Positions 1 to 11,032 of a stretch of DNA of 64,000 nt are shown here, piece by piece. Made by a program: the position numbers and the translations under genes. This DNA comes from Amaurobius ferox (lineage: Eukaryota > Arthropoda > Arachnida > Araneae > Amaurobiidae). Position 1 is the stretch's first letter. The number at the start of each line of letters is the position of its first letter. The notes under the pieces are model-generated. The model was given only the letters and a program-made list of their open reading frames with translations. It made no database searches and had not been told where the DNA came from. The DNA lies in the NCBI GenBank assembly GCA_951213105.1, contig OX578137.1, positions 60,710,736 to 60,774,735 of the forward strand, read 5' to 3'.

Positions 1-900
1 AGAGTGCAGTGTGTATATTTAAACACCCAACTCCCGAGAACTTAACCATAATTTCATCTTAAATATTTTCAACGAATTCATCCCTTTCTGCCATTCTGTA
101 AAGTATATGGGAGTCACTCTCAACGCCCATATGCTATTTTCAGAGCATATTATTGATAAACTGAAAACCGTAAATAAATCCTATTCCGCCCTTGTTCCAC
201 ATTTCAGTAGAAAATCCCACCTTTCCACCCATAATAAGCTTATTGTTTACCATCAAATCATTGCACCGGCGTTTCTGTATGGCTGTCTTGTCTGGGGAAC
301 GGCTTCAAAAGGGCACATTGAAAAATTACAAGTGTTCCAAATCAAAGCATTTCAATGCATTGTGAATGCTCCTCGATTTGTACAAAATGAAATCATTCAC
401 CATGACCTGAAAGTCTCTCGCGTAGAACAGATTCGGCGTTACACTAGAAAGTTTACAAGAATAATTCAAGCAAACCATATTTGAGAGACTCAGATCAAAG
501 CTACGACAACACTTCTCTTAGTTATTTAATGAAGCGTAGCTCTCGTTATCTTCTGGTCAGCCCGCTAAAGGTTGCCTGGAATTGCGTCTCCCCAACCCGA
601 CATCAGCTGAGCTGAATTCAATCCGAACCCGATATCACCCGATATTCCCGAATCCGATATCAACTGAGTTTGATCTTCTATGATATTTTATTCGATGTTT
701 TACGAATATCCATCCATTTTTTCGTTTTCAGTTTTATCTTTCGTGCATTAGAATTGTTTTATTAGATGTTTTGGGGATATCCACCGGTCTTTAGTCTTCA
801 ATTCGACCTTTGGTATATTAGAACATTCAACAATTGCATTTATAAATCACTTTTATTCGTCATGGTTGAGTTTTGAGCATTGCTTATATTGAGTAATGAC
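1..900 (+). mobile_element. Jockey-type LINE, 3' end (copy in block A)
   Basis: This is the 3' remnant of a non-LTR retrotransposon. The open frame at 107-484 (125 codons) encodes the end of a reverse transcriptase region, including KYMGVTLNAHMLFSEHI just before and across its start, then a Tyr/His-rich stretch, LVWGTASKGHIEKLQVFQ and FQCIVNAPRFV, which is the usual order downstream of the RT in Jockey-clade ORF2. The window cuts off everything upstream. A second, longer copy of the same element lies at 18723-21130 and is about nine bases in ten identical by eye. From about 490 on, untranslated sequence is shared with that copy. The element is inactive because most of ORF2 is missing. Confidence 0.7.
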
Positions 901-1013
901 AAGGAAGTACAGATATTACATAACTATGTAGTTAATTTAAAACATAGTGTTTTCTGTTCAAAATACAGAAGCTTGTTAAGTGGTGTATCCAGTGTAATGA
1001 AGCAGGTCAAGTG

Positions 1014-1098
1014 TGATGGAGTAGGTAAAGTTTGATGGAGTAGGTAAAGTTTGATGGAGTAGTTTAAGTGGGATGGAATTGGTGTGATGGAGTAATAT
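1014..1098. repeat. Short tandem repeat, about 19 bp unit
   Basis: The unit GATGGAGTAGGTAAAGTTT is present about twice exactly and about twice in degenerate form just downstream of the LINE remnant. The paralogous block at 21220-21275 has fewer units, so the array changed length after duplication. Confidence 0.6.
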
Positions 1099-1107
1099 CA
1101 AATGTAT

Positions 1108-1180
1108 TTAGATATTCATAATTTTGGAGTGTGCAGTGAGAAACTCGTTTTGAGATTCGGGAATTTCTTTAAGATAAAAG
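1108..1180 (-). CDS. Possible terminal exon of Ser/Thr-rich gene, copy A
   Basis: About 165 bp downstream of the copy A donor, a pyrimidine-rich stretch ending TATCTTAAAG is followed by an open frame encoding IPESQNEFLTAHSKIMNI and a stop. The joining phase is compatible with the upstream exon (one base plus two). The A' copy keeps a similar tail (PESQNEF then a stop), whereas copies D and D' meet a stop almost at once. Supported only by frame and splice signals; it could be untranslated sequence. Confidence 0.3.
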
Positions 1181-1343
1181 AAAAATGTATCTGTTCCCAA
1201 ATCTTGCTTGGTATTCTGACGATTTACTGTTTCAGTTACATGATGGACGTTTATAAAACGCCCCGGATAAACTTTAATCTTTAATGACAATATATTACAA
1301 ATATAGAAATAAAGATTATATATTAAAAATGAAAATAACAAAC

Positions 1344-2467
1344 CGTTGCTGTCTGTTTTGCCGTTATCCGTTTCTGATGATGTAGAAAATTTGTCGATGG
1401 AATCACTGATGGAAGTACTACCTCCCTTATTTGCAATGGTCGTTTCTGCGTTGTCGGTTGAAGGAGTGGAGTACAATTTAGGCTCGTCTGAGGAACATGA
1501 AGTGATTTCTCCAGCAGTTTTGGATGGAGTACTCATTTTGGATGATTCGTCTGCATCTGAATTGGTCACTGCATGAGTTAGGGATGGTTGATTTTCTTCC
1601 ACACATTCTGTTGTTTTTATGGTGCTGTCATTCTCAGTTACAGAGCATATTGAATCTGGTTTAGCAGTAGTTTCTTCATTATCTGATATTGTACTTGAGG
1701 GAATTATTCCAGATTTAGTATTTGTTTGCTCTGTGGATGATATTTGATTATTATCCTTTGAGTCTGTACATTTTGTTGATAAATAAGTGGGAATAAATTC
1801 ATTTCCTAAATCTTCTGAATCATTTAAATCCTTGTTATCAGTTGAAGGCGTAATACACTGTGTAAGAGAAGCTGTTTCTAAAGTTACATCCGCATTTTCA
1901 GTGGTAGTAGAGCTTAAGTCTTGTTGCGAAAGAGAGGTCGTTTCTAATTTAGATGTTGATGTTTCACAGGAATCGGTACTTGCGACGTTTTGTGAGAGAT
2001 GAGTTGTTTCTGATGCTTGTTTAGAATTTTTTGAAGTACTGGCAGTGCTAGATCTAAGTTTTTGTTTTGATGCATTCTTCTTATTTTTCTTTTTCCCAGC
2101 TTTCTTTTTAGATGATGGTTTCTTTCTCTTTGAATTCAAGGTTTTAACCGTAGTACTAGCGGCAATTGTTGTACTCGTAACTTCACTTTTAGCATCCTCT
2201 ATTGATGTAGTCGCTACTGTTTGGGAAACTGTCAATTCGGCGTTTGAACTTGTTGATATGTTCTCCAGCGTAGGAGATGGAGATTCTTTTGATTCAATTA
2301 CTGCTGCATTTGTATCATCAGTATTTACTGTCGCTTTTGTAACTTCATCGGTTGAAGATTCTGCAGAATATGTTGTATCTGCATTTGGTTCTGTTGATTC
2401 AGTTAAATTTCTTCCAGAGGCTGCTGTTTCTGTGGTACACTCAGTTTGAGAGGCAGCAGAATCCAAA
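1344..2467 (-). CDS. Ser/Thr-rich protein exon, copy A
   Basis: This is a long internal exon of an unrecognised gene. About 374 codons are open, with Ser plus Thr making up well over a third of residues and many acidic residues. A Lys-rich block near residues 110-140 contains KKPSSKKKAGKKKNKKNASK. A few Cys are spaced along the chain and conserved in the other copies (for example in TDSCETS and KCTDSKD). The composition suggests an extended, possibly heavily O-glycosylated or secreted protein; this is inference. The 3' edge is placed at a GT donor (AACG/GTTTGT) and the 5' edge at an AG (ACTAAAAG/TTTGGA); the acceptor is the less certain. There is no start codon or signal peptide in the exon. 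A possible terminal exon lies at 1108-1180. Plus-strand ORFs across it are antisense shadows. Silk-, glue- or mucin-like secretion is only a guess. Confidence 0.65.
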
Positions 2468-2499
2468 CTTTTAGTATCTTAAAGAGTTTAAAAGAAGGA

Positions 2500-2955
2500 A
2501 ATGTGATACATCTATTTGCAGAAATCGGAAATACGTTTATATAACAATAAAAATGATTCTTAAACAGATATATGATAATTTTAGGTTATCTCATGTATAG
2601 GGATTGATCGCTGGGTCATTGGATTGTCACTCAGCTTCTTTCCACTCATCTAATGACCGTCTTCCTACAAATAGGAGATCGAAATCTGTCTGAATGTTGT
2701 TATAGGAAATAAATTTTGAATTAGAATGTCATACATATTTTTTACAGGCCAAATTCTTTAATGAACGTTATCTAACAAAAGTTGCACTTGTTAACGCCCC
2801 TCTCCCTTTACTGAAATACGATGTGAGACGATAATTTCTCTAAAATAACAATATTTTTGTTAAAGTTGGATATGTGGTACAAATTCATGTTTCACAGGCC
2901 TAATTTTTTAATGAACGTGGTCAAACACTTCCTCTTTTAATGGCCAATTCCGAAC
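2500..2955. other. Intron or flank, no gene seen
   Basis: AT-rich sequence shared with 22090-22540. It is presumably intron or upstream flank of the Ser/Thr-rich gene. No exon with a start codon was found here on the minus strand. Confidence 0.4.
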
Positions 2956-2956
2956 T

Positions 2957-3745
2957 CTTTTTTAACACTTTACAACAAAGTTGAAAAGTGTTTATGACTT
3001 TTTAACACTTTACAACAAAGTTGAAAAGTGCTTATGACTTTGTTAATTCTGTCTTCTGTCTGTCTGTCTGTCCGTAAGCACAATAACTGTCGTAAAAATG
3101 ACTTTATCAAAATGAAATTTTAGTATGTTGTTTAGCTGGTTTGTGGGGCCTATGGAAATATAAATGAAGAATATCATCCAATTAGTTTTGGATTGAACCT
3201 GGGTTGAAAAAATGAAATACATTGAACCCTATGGGACCTAATTTTTTAAACATTTTTAAGCGGATTTAAAATTCACGAATTGCTTCGATAGTTTTATGAA
3301 ATATTCAAATTATACCATAAAATATATAAAAAAAAATCAGCAAAATATGTTTGGTAGTTTTTAAATAAAAATAAAAATAATTACACCCATATTATATGAA
3401 GAGATCACGTAACCTACTTCAAAATAAAATATGACATCTATCTTTTTTTCCCAGTTTAAAATCGTAATTTTTAAAGTTTTTTCAAATTTATATTTAGTGT
3501 TGCATTTGTCCTAAAACCGCTGTATTTTTACGTATTTTCTGTGAATCTATATTTTGTGCCAACGCAGTTATGTTTTCAAGTTAACGTATATGTTTTCATG
3601 TAAAATAAATTAATATAGTATTGTGGCAATTTTAAAAATATTATCGAGGAATGTATTGTACTTTAGAGATGTTTAAATAAAATTGCATTGAAGTTGGAAA
3701 GTGTTCATAATCAGTGCTTTATGCATGATTGATCTTTCTTATTTA
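2957..3745 (+). mobile_element. Helentron-like hairpin element (H1), internally deleted
   Basis: One end carries a stem-loop (AACACTTTACAAC paired with GTTGAAAAGTGTT), here present twice in tandem at 2964-2992 and 3004-3032. It is followed by a (TCTG)n microsatellite and the conserved tail GATTGATCTTTCTT at the far end. Other copies lie at 22541-23331, 44534-45916 (minus), 54017-57070 and 54595-55909 (minus). The longer copies are about 1.3 kb, so this one lacks about 0.5 kb. It has no coding capacity. Hairpin plus microsatellite plus T-rich edge resembles non-autonomous Helentrons (DINE/HINE type), which is an inference. Confidence 0.6.
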
Positions 3746-3839
3746 TTTTTTTATGCGATTCAAAATATTGCATAACGGACAAAGGTATAAACATTTTTAT
3801 TTTCCAAGCTGTATTTCATGTATTATTAGCAGTCAAAGT

Positions 3840-4022
3840 TCGCCTTTTTTATAGTCGCGGGAAAATGACCGAATTTGGCGCGCACAGAGTGTGACGTCAG
3901 AAGGATCGTCCGCGACTCGCGTCTTCGAGAATTGGTGAATAAGTTTGGTTACATTAGGAAAGTTTCGATAATTATAATTGTTTCTTTAGTTCCAAACTGC
4001 CGAATAGTTATAAGTATTGTAT
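3840..4022 (+). promoter_or_regulatory. GC-rich promoter-like block with E2F-like and CRE-like sites
   Basis: This short GC-rich island in AT-rich DNA contains CGCGGGAAAA, TTTGGCGCGC at 3874-3883 and the palindrome TGACGTCA at 3892-3899. The first two match E2F-type sites and the third matches a cAMP-response element. The same three motifs recur in order in the paralogous block at 23440-23720, where the block is duplicated. A small conserved ORF starts just downstream at 4030. Promoter function is inferred from motifs only. Confidence 0.4.
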
Positions 4023-4029
4023 AGTTCTA

Positions 4030-4263
4030 ATGAACCTGACTTCTAGTTTTACATCATCAGATAAAATATTTATATCTATGCCAAAATGTTTTTGTATGAT
4101 GTTTTTCGTAAAAAATAGTGTGAAGCCCAGGGAGCCAGATTGTAAACAAAATTCACCATTGTCGTTAAAGGGTGTTTGTTACGTATGTTATGATAATGAA
4201 TCAGTGACTGTAAAATCCAATTTTGAAAGCCTTTTTATGAGAAGTTATTTCTTTTTTATTTAA
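4030..4263 (+). CDS. Small conserved ORF, unknown function
   Basis: This is a 77-codon frame starting at an ATG downstream of the promoter-like block. It includes DKIFISMPKCF, KNSVKPREPDC and CYVCYDNESVTV. The A' copy at 23842-24027 keeps the start and about 60 matching codons before ending at a stop, with mostly single residue changes. The closely spaced Cys residues (C-x2-C) could bind metal, but I recognise no family. It may be the first coding exon of a gene or a piece of a transposon protein. Coding status is uncertain. Confidence 0.3.
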   Translation: MNLTSSFTSSDKIFISMPKCFCMMFFVKNSVKPREPDCKQNSPLSLKGVCYVCYDNESVTVKSNFESLFMRSYFFFI

Positions 4264-4419
4264 TAAACTTGGAAAATCCTTAAGAATGTCTACCATTGTT
4301 TCGGCACACTATTTTTTAGTTTTGCTATTACGGTTGAGTTTAAAGTCAGACTCAAAGTGGATTATTGACTTTGTATCCGGTTTAGTGTGTGACGTTCGCA
4401 GTTAATTTAGAGAATATAA

Positions 4420-4785
4420 AAAATTTAGTGCATGAAAAATTTTTATATCAGTATACTGTAGTGAGCAGTTGAAATTTAGTATTTTCATTAAGTACATGTG
4501 CTTTTGAAAAGTTACAAAATAGGTATTATCTAAAAAAAGAAATCGCAATTTTGAAACATTATACAAAAGGAATAAAAATTAGATGAAAAATAATTTAAAA
4601 TTGCTTCACCTATTCAGAATCATAAATGATTTATTGTTTATTATAAGTTTTAAAATATAATATTATAAGACACAATTTTAAACTGTTTTTAATTTTAAAA
4701 TAAATTAATAAATATTATACTTAGAATCTCCACAACTGATATAATAAAAAATATATGCATAAAAATATATATACATAAAAACATA
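4420..4785. repeat. Direct repeat, left copy
   Basis: About 365 bp beginning near AAAAATTTAGTGCATGAAAA recurs almost unchanged at 5246-5625. The two copies flank a CA-rich hairpin element (4880-5243). The start of this block also closes block A' near 24230-24300. Confidence 0.75.
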
Positions 4786-4879
4786 AATACATAATCGTTT
4801 GCTAATGAATAGTTACATAAGAAATGTCTATTTGCCTAACTTTATTAGTGGTTTTTATTTTTTGACGATTTTTCAAAAA

Positions 4880-5026
4880 TTAATTCGAAAATTTAGGGGG
4901 GGGTTCTGAACATTCGATTGCATATAAAAACAATAGGCATCCAGTGTTTACGGATTGTGATTTTTGTGCCAAATTTGTTTCGAATCGGTTCATTCGTTCA
5001 TCAGTTATCGTCCCCACAGGCTCACT

Positions 5027-5093
<67 letters not shown>

Positions 5094-5243
5094 TTTTTCA
5101 CAGACACACACACCGACGTCACTTCAAAAATGTTTGATACGTGATCAGGGATGCCTGAAACGTGCTCTCCCGTCGAAAATTCGCATTTGAATTTTCGACC
5201 CCTTCACAATACTTTCCTTATACATTATGCATATAAGGAAAGT
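4880..5243 (-). mobile_element. Hairpin and (TG)n element (H2)
   Basis: Read on the minus strand it begins with a perfect 12-bp stem-loop (5211-5243, ACTTTCCTTATA and its complement), then GTATTG, a GACGTC site, a long TG tract and a short tail containing CGATAACTGATGAACGAATG. A partial relative with the same hairpin start lies at 34646-34830. The layout parallels the H1 family and suggests a non-autonomous rolling-circle or Helentron-type element, by inference. Confidence 0.45.
5029..5091. repeat. (CA)n microsatellite
   Basis: About 31 uninterrupted CA units lie inside the H2 element. Both strands are open across it, which produces meaningless Val-Cys or Thr-His frames. Confidence 0.95.
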
Positions 5244-5245
5244 AA

Positions 5246-5625
5246 AAATTTAGTGCATGAAAAATTTTTATACCAGTATATTGTAGTGAGCACTTTTAAT
5301 TTAGTATTTTCATTAAGTACACGTGCTTTTGAAAAGTTACAAATTAGGTTTTATCTAAAAAAATAAATCACAATTTTGAAACATTATACAAAAGGAATAA
5401 AAATTAAATGGAAAATAATTTAAAATTGCTTCACCTATTCAGAATCATTAATGATTTATTGTTAATTATAGGTTTTAAAATATAATATTATAAGACACAA
5501 TTTTAAACTGTTTTAAATTTTAAAATAAATTAATAAATATTATACTTAGAATCTCCACAACTCATATAATAAAAAATATATGCATAAAAATATATATACA
5601 TATAAACATAAATACATAAATATTA
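5246..5625. repeat. Direct repeat, right copy
   Basis: Second copy of the 4420-4785 sequence, differing by scattered substitutions. It ends in the same ATATATACATA-rich stretch. Confidence 0.75.
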
Positions 5626-5639
5626 TTTTTAATTCCCAG

Positions 5640-6340
5640 AAAAAAGGCACTGCTCAATCTAAACTTTCGGTTTAAATTGACTGTATAACAAACTTAACTA
5701 TAAAAGGCTATTTGCTCATAAAAAATTACGGAACACATTACTAAAAAAAAAGCAGCAGCGAGTCGTCCAGTCCGATACAGCCGAAATGGTTTAGCTTAAA
5801 TAATATTTTGTAAAATAAAACTTCAAAAAGATTCATTTTGTTCGATTTTTTGTTCAGACTTATTTGTTCCTATTAAATGCATTCAAAGTGCTACAAATTA
5901 CTTGCTAATGATTTATAGCTAGTTAGCACGTTTAGTTTTCGTCCCAATTTTACCTGGATACTTCGACTCTAGATATGCAATTTTCTCAAAATATGCAATT
6001 TTTTTTTATTAACTTGTTTTGTGGTATTTATATTAAACTTAACAATATATCTGACGAGATTTTACATTCAAGTTAATTTATAATCTTGTCCGGCGCCATA
6101 TAATTACGTACTCGATTATGCATATATCGATGTATTATGTTCAAACCTCACCAATAATTAAACATCTTTAGAATATCCAAGTTTATTTAACCTTAAAAAT
6201 TTTTTTAAACAAAATAAAATATCTCGTCCTTGTGCATCCATATTTCACCAAGGAGTAAGTAAAGACACTGAGCTGCAACAATCGTGATATTTTAATTATT
6301 GCAGCTTTCCCAGCTACTGGAAAATCCAGGTTAAAAACTA
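5640..6340. other. No gene recognised
   Basis: AT-rich sequence. I see no conserved ORF, no strong splice pair and no repeat shared with other parts of the window. Confidence 0.4.
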
Positions 6341-8480
6341 AGCTATCGAAATTAGAGCCACTCGATCCAAAACTTCGAAACATGTAAACACTTTAGATGC
6401 CGTTTCCAAACCTAATAGTTAAAAACGTAAACAATTTTTACTTGTTTTGTCGGAAATGTGATACACTTTATGAATATATGAAAATAATTTCAATATATTT
6501 TAATCTTTTGAAATTTCTGTTTCGAAAAGACTAGAAAAGGTTTTTGGTCGAGCGAGTTATCGCTTCACTTTGCTTATTTTCACTCGAAATATCTTCTAAG
6601 CTATAAAAGATGGATATAAACAGAAAGCGACGAAAATGCTCAATAGGAAATCCAGTTTCAAAATTAGTAATTTGTTTTTATAAAATTTATTATTGTTTTT
6701 GAGGAACCTTCATGTCAAGTTCAAGAAGATTAAAATCTTTTTTAAAATCCCCAAAATTAAGGGTGTTAGCTACAATGAGGAGAAAATTTGCAGCCTTATA
6801 AGTATTTGTAATTAGATTTAGGATCGGGTTCTTAGTTTTCGAAATACAATGGTTTTAGTTTTATTATTTTAATATTTTGACATGTTACAGTTTTCTAACG
6901 GGAGAGAAAGTTGTGACATTTAAAATGCCATGAATGTTGCAGCTCAATGTGTTTCCTCCTTGGTGATATATTGGCGCACAAGCATGGCATATTTTGTTTA
7001 GTGTAAAGAAATTTTGAAGTGAAGTGAACTTGGTGATTTAAATGATGTTGAAAGATTGATGAGATTTGAAGAGAAGAAATGGAAGTATGAAATTCAGGTA
7101 CATATTTATGCATGTTTAAAGATTGACCTGAATCTTAAATCTCTTCTGATATATTGTATAAGTTTAGATTATATGCCTCCAATCAAGTTTATAAAATAAT
7201 TTGACATGAAGTCTATGGTCGGGGTATCCGGCTGAAATCAGATTGAAAACTAAAAGTGGTAAAGTGGTAGCAATGAACAGTTTGTACCGTACTTTGTAGC
7301 TCTACAAGGATAGAAATTGCATTTCGGATCAGGATATTGTGAAACACAGTGGTTATAATTTCTATTTCAATGGATTGAACTATTTCAAAAATGTGGTTGT
7401 CATTTTTTAGTATATTAAACTGTTCGGTAAATGTATAAAGAGGACAATTCATCCACATAGATGTTTTTCATGAAAAACTATCTTTGACTCCATCGAAATG
7501 GAGCCACTGCCGATTTTTTGGGTGAACTTGGTTCTGTTAGTTTTGTCTGCTATGCCCGATAATTGTCCATCTTATCGGGCATAGACCTTTGAAATTTTAG
7601 TAGTGACAATTTCATATTATAAATAAATATTATAGGAATTTAAAAGAGACACGTAATTCCGTAATTTTTGCACTATTTCTATAATAACTCATTCCACTAA
7701 TTCCAATGTATTGCACAGAAACATTTTAAACTGCATCAGTGTTTATTTGCATTCGATAATTTTTTTGTATTATATAAAATTCAAATATCCTTCGCTTCAT
7801 ATTGAGTCTTTTGAATACCTTGCATTTTAAAGATTTAAAGGATGTAATACAAAATACAATGATTACCAATATATTTAAATATGCCATTAAAAGCCCTAAT
7901 AACATCCTTCGGCCTTCTATAAGAAATTCGGTAAATTAATAATTCCGAAAATTATTTTCAAATAACGACAAATATGTGTTTAGAGAGGCCAAACATTGTT
8001 TAGAAAATATCTCGAAGATGTAATTGAGAATAGTCTGGACACGTATCAACCTTGTATATGGCCACGCCCACATTTGTCCACTACCGTCTTTGGTATTCGA
8101 ATTTTTGTTGGGGAATTGAAATGATGTTTATATGCAATAAATATAAAAGAAGGGTGTACGTTTTTAGTAGATGGCTTCATTCCAAATCACTATTTAAGAA
8201 GGTGCTAAAATGACCAAGGGAAAACACGGAAATTGAAATATATTTTCGGTATGGATTTTATATTGGCAATAATTTTGCCATTTCAAATATAAATTTCATT
8301 TTAAAACTTTTGGTTTAGCCATACAGAATGTCCTTAGTTAAGCTCAAAATGGATAATATTATTTTTTATCCCATTGAGTATGAGATTAGGAAAAAAAAAT
8401 TGAACTATTTTTTTCTTACCGTCCATATGCACCAATAATATTATAAAATTATGTTTTATATAACGTATGATTTCGTTTAT
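6340..8480. repeat. Segmental duplication block B
   Basis: This block aligns by eye with 16860-18722 in the same orientation, for example around AAACGTAAACAATTTTTACT and AATATATTTAAATATGCCAT. It joins directly to block C here, whereas in the second unit B' is separated from C' by about 5.7 kb that contains block A'. The only coding-like segment is the exon-like stretch at 7023-7097. Confidence 0.7.
7023..7097 (+). CDS. Exon-like stretch conserved in B and B'
   Basis: Twenty-five codons reading SELGDLNDVERLMRFEEKKW then KYEIQ end exactly at a GTACAT donor. The B' copy (17515-17589) reads SELCDLKDVEGLMRFEEKKW then VYGIQ and also ends at GTAC. Several differences are synonymous (TTG/CTG, AGA/AGG, CAG/CAA). 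A stop lies just upstream here but is a sense codon in B', so the 5' edge is unclear. The family is not recognised. Confidence 0.25.
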
Positions 8481-9900
8481 TATTAATTCTAGGTGATTGA
8501 ACTCGGTTTCATCCAGAAAGCTGCGCCAAAATGGAACGCAACAAATCCATAGATAGAAAAAAATAGCTATGTGTTGTCTATCAGCCGTGATTCCTAATGG
8601 TGTGTATATATGTGCAGATTAACAATTTTGAAGTACATTGGTGTGTTGAGAAATCGAATGGTTTTGCCGTGTCAAACAAAATATTTTTTTAAAAAAATTG
8701 GAGAATAAGTGAAATATAAAATAGGCAGTAAATATTTTGAGCAACGTTATTTATTTACACGCTATAGGAGTTTTTGTTTATAAACCCTCCGATAGGGTTT
8801 AAGGGCGTTCGAGATATTTTTACGAAATATTTTCGAAATACGATTCAATTATTGGACCTTAATAGGGTCTATTTCTTCGTTTGATCCTGGTAGATCCTAT
8901 ATTAGATCCCTAGGATGCAATGAAGGCTTAGGTAAGGATAACACCTCTAGCGCGACTTTGTGATGGCAGAAGGACGCATCTCAAGATACATTGTCTTACA
9001 TTAATAAAATGGGTTGGCTTTCTTGTAATGGGGTGATATTATGATATTTTTAATGGCGTATCTTAATACAGATATGAGAATGCGAATAAAAATATTTACA
9101 TAGCATTCGTCTATTTGAAAAAGTTTAACATATTTCTTTCAGAATGTTGTTTTTTAAGATACGTCGCTTTGACATCACAGAGCTGCCACCTACTGATCAA
9201 ATTTGATAATGCAGGCGTGATTTCTTTTTTGTGTTGAAACTCTTTAGTGTTGAAAAATGACTCCAAGGAAAACGATTTTGGTTTAGGAGAAATTAAAAGT
9301 AAACAGAGATCACGACAGTGGATAAGAATAAGTTAGAAATTTCTGAAAAATACAGCATCCTCTAGTCAACAATTGTGAAGCTTCTGAGAAAACGAAAGGT
9401 TACTGAGGAAGTTACAGAAAATGGAAATATAGCCTTGAAACGAAAACGAATGAAAGGTGTTTGGATGAAGATTTCAACGCGGAAACCATTAGATGAAAAA
9501 AAAGAGCCTGCAAACGATGAAAATATTTCTCAACTGAATCTTTTTGAAGAAGAAAAATTTGTAGTGCACCCAAGTAATTCTCTTAGTAAATACAAAGCTC
9601 CTACGAATGAGCAGTCTACGATTGTGCAAATACAGCGGATTATTTGAATTTGGATGAAGAGTTAGTGTTTTGCGGGAGTACTGATGAAGATATAATGGCG
9701 GAACTGAAACAAAAAAAAAATCAATTAATTTAACGGCTGTAGATGCTGTTAAATTAATTGAAACATAAGAGAATTTAATTTCTTTGAATGTATCAGACGT
9801 ATATCTAAATTTGCTAGATGGTTTGAAAGATATGCGTATGGTGGTTGCATTATCAGCAAAGATCAAGCAAACGAAAATAACCGATTATTTTTCTTGCGAA
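8480..9900. repeat. Segmental duplication block C
   Basis: Paralogous to 24490-26550. It contains the pogo-like transposase remnant and the empty site (about 8853-8869) for the two 5S-headed SINEs that interrupt C'. Confidence 0.7.
9260..9775 (+). pseudogene. pogo/Tigger-like transposase remnant
   Basis: The open frame at 9375-9647 encodes LLRKRKVTEEVTENGNI, the end of a CENP-B-type N-terminal helix-turn-helix region that is clearer in the C' copy. After a gap the acidic C-terminal tail follows in another frame (LDEELVFCGSTDEDIMAELK, then AVDAVKLI). Tigger/pogo transposases normally carry a DDE catalytic domain of some 200 residues between these ends; it is absent here, so this is an internally deleted, inactive copy. 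Frameshifts and stops break the rest. Confidence 0.5.
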
Positions 9901-10735
9901 TTAAAGGCTAAATTTTTCTCAGTTAAAATTTAATGATCCAAATTCTGTTTTACGTATGTGTAATATGATTATAAAGTATGTATTCTGTTTCTATGTAATA
10001 ATGTATCCTTTTTTCTTAAATTAAAAAAATAATTAATAATTTTATTTTTATCATTATGCTAATGCATTTTTAGATTAATAGAAATGTAGTTAAATACACG
10101 TGTTACATTTTAGAACTGGAATTAGATTCTCACGATTTATGTTAAAATACATTCGTAATCTCTAATGTAATTTAATATTTTAAATTTACGTGATATCATT
10201 AAAAATAGTGTTGCACTCATAATAAATAATTTCTTATATAGTTGATTGTATCAGGTAAAAACTTGTCAATAACGATAACGTGTCTATAATGTTTTTTTTT
10301 CCCGCTCCCTAGAATATAGTTATAGGTAGATTTCCCTGTATATCTATGGAAATACGTCACACCTCACTGTATCCGGGCACTTAAACAGCTGATCATGTCC
10401 TCGGCTGAGTGAAGTTGTCTGGGTATTCCACACCGTATTGTATAATACTTGCATCTTCGTTAGAAAGAGGACATAGCAAACGCTTGCTGTTCATTTTAGT
10501 TATGAATTAATTTCTTTTTGATATTAACTTATTCTCGTATATTTGACTTACAAAAAAGTGTATATAAACCTAAATTTAACCTAAATAATAAAGCCTATTA
10601 AATCTAAATTTGGATCTATTTCAAGAGCGGCCATATGATATAAAATTACGATAAATTTCTTTTGGGAGACAAATATAGTATCACGAGTTGATATTTCAGA
10701 TGTCATGCTCTATCAAATGCGTTTATAGATATTCG
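9900..10735. other. No gene recognised
   Basis: AT-rich stretch between blocks C and D. No conserved frame or repeat identified. Confidence 0.35.
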
Positions 10736-10750
10736 TAACCTAGGATTGTG

Positions 10751-10806
10751 GAAGACCCAGACCGTCCGACTCGTCAAAGGAATAGAGTAGCTGTTTAGAC
10801 GGCCGG
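10751..10806 (-). mobile_element. Short SINE-like element with target duplication
   Basis: A 56-bp insert beginning GAAGACCCAGACCGTCCGAC and ending TAGACGGCCGG. It is flanked by a 16-bp duplication, GTAACCTAGGATTGTG at 10735-10750 and the same with one change at 10807-10822. The paralogous site in D' (about 26600-26615) has one copy and no insert. It belongs to the same family as the tail of the 5S-headed SINEs at 24849-25473, in a variant with CGACTCGTC. Confidence 0.75.
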
Positions 10807-11032
10807 GTAACCTAGGAGTGTGTAATAAAACTAATCTTGACATTCAGGTATCCCTCTCAGGTAAAAAAAAATGAATCTGTTCTCAAACCGTTTTTGGAAA
10901 TCCGAAGATTAGAAGATTTACTGTATAAATTACTCGGTAGATGCCTACAAAACTTGAATGAACTTCAATCTTTAGTGATAATATATTTTAAATGGAAAAA
11001 CAAAAAAAATATTATAAATGAAAATAACATAC

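Noticed and set aside
1346..2449. Plus-strand ORFs across the Ser/Thr exon
   Set aside because: They are antisense to the exon with hydrophobic, Val/Ser-rich composition forced by the complementary codons. The same shadows appear opposite all four copies, and the minus strand explains the conservation and splice sites.
4880..5144. ORFs with long Val-Cys or Thr-His runs
   Set aside because: Produced by the (CA)n microsatellite, which has no stop in several frames.
10026..10300. Possible origin or matrix-attachment AT tract
   Set aside because: AT-rich runs are everywhere in the window and no specific motif sets this one apart.
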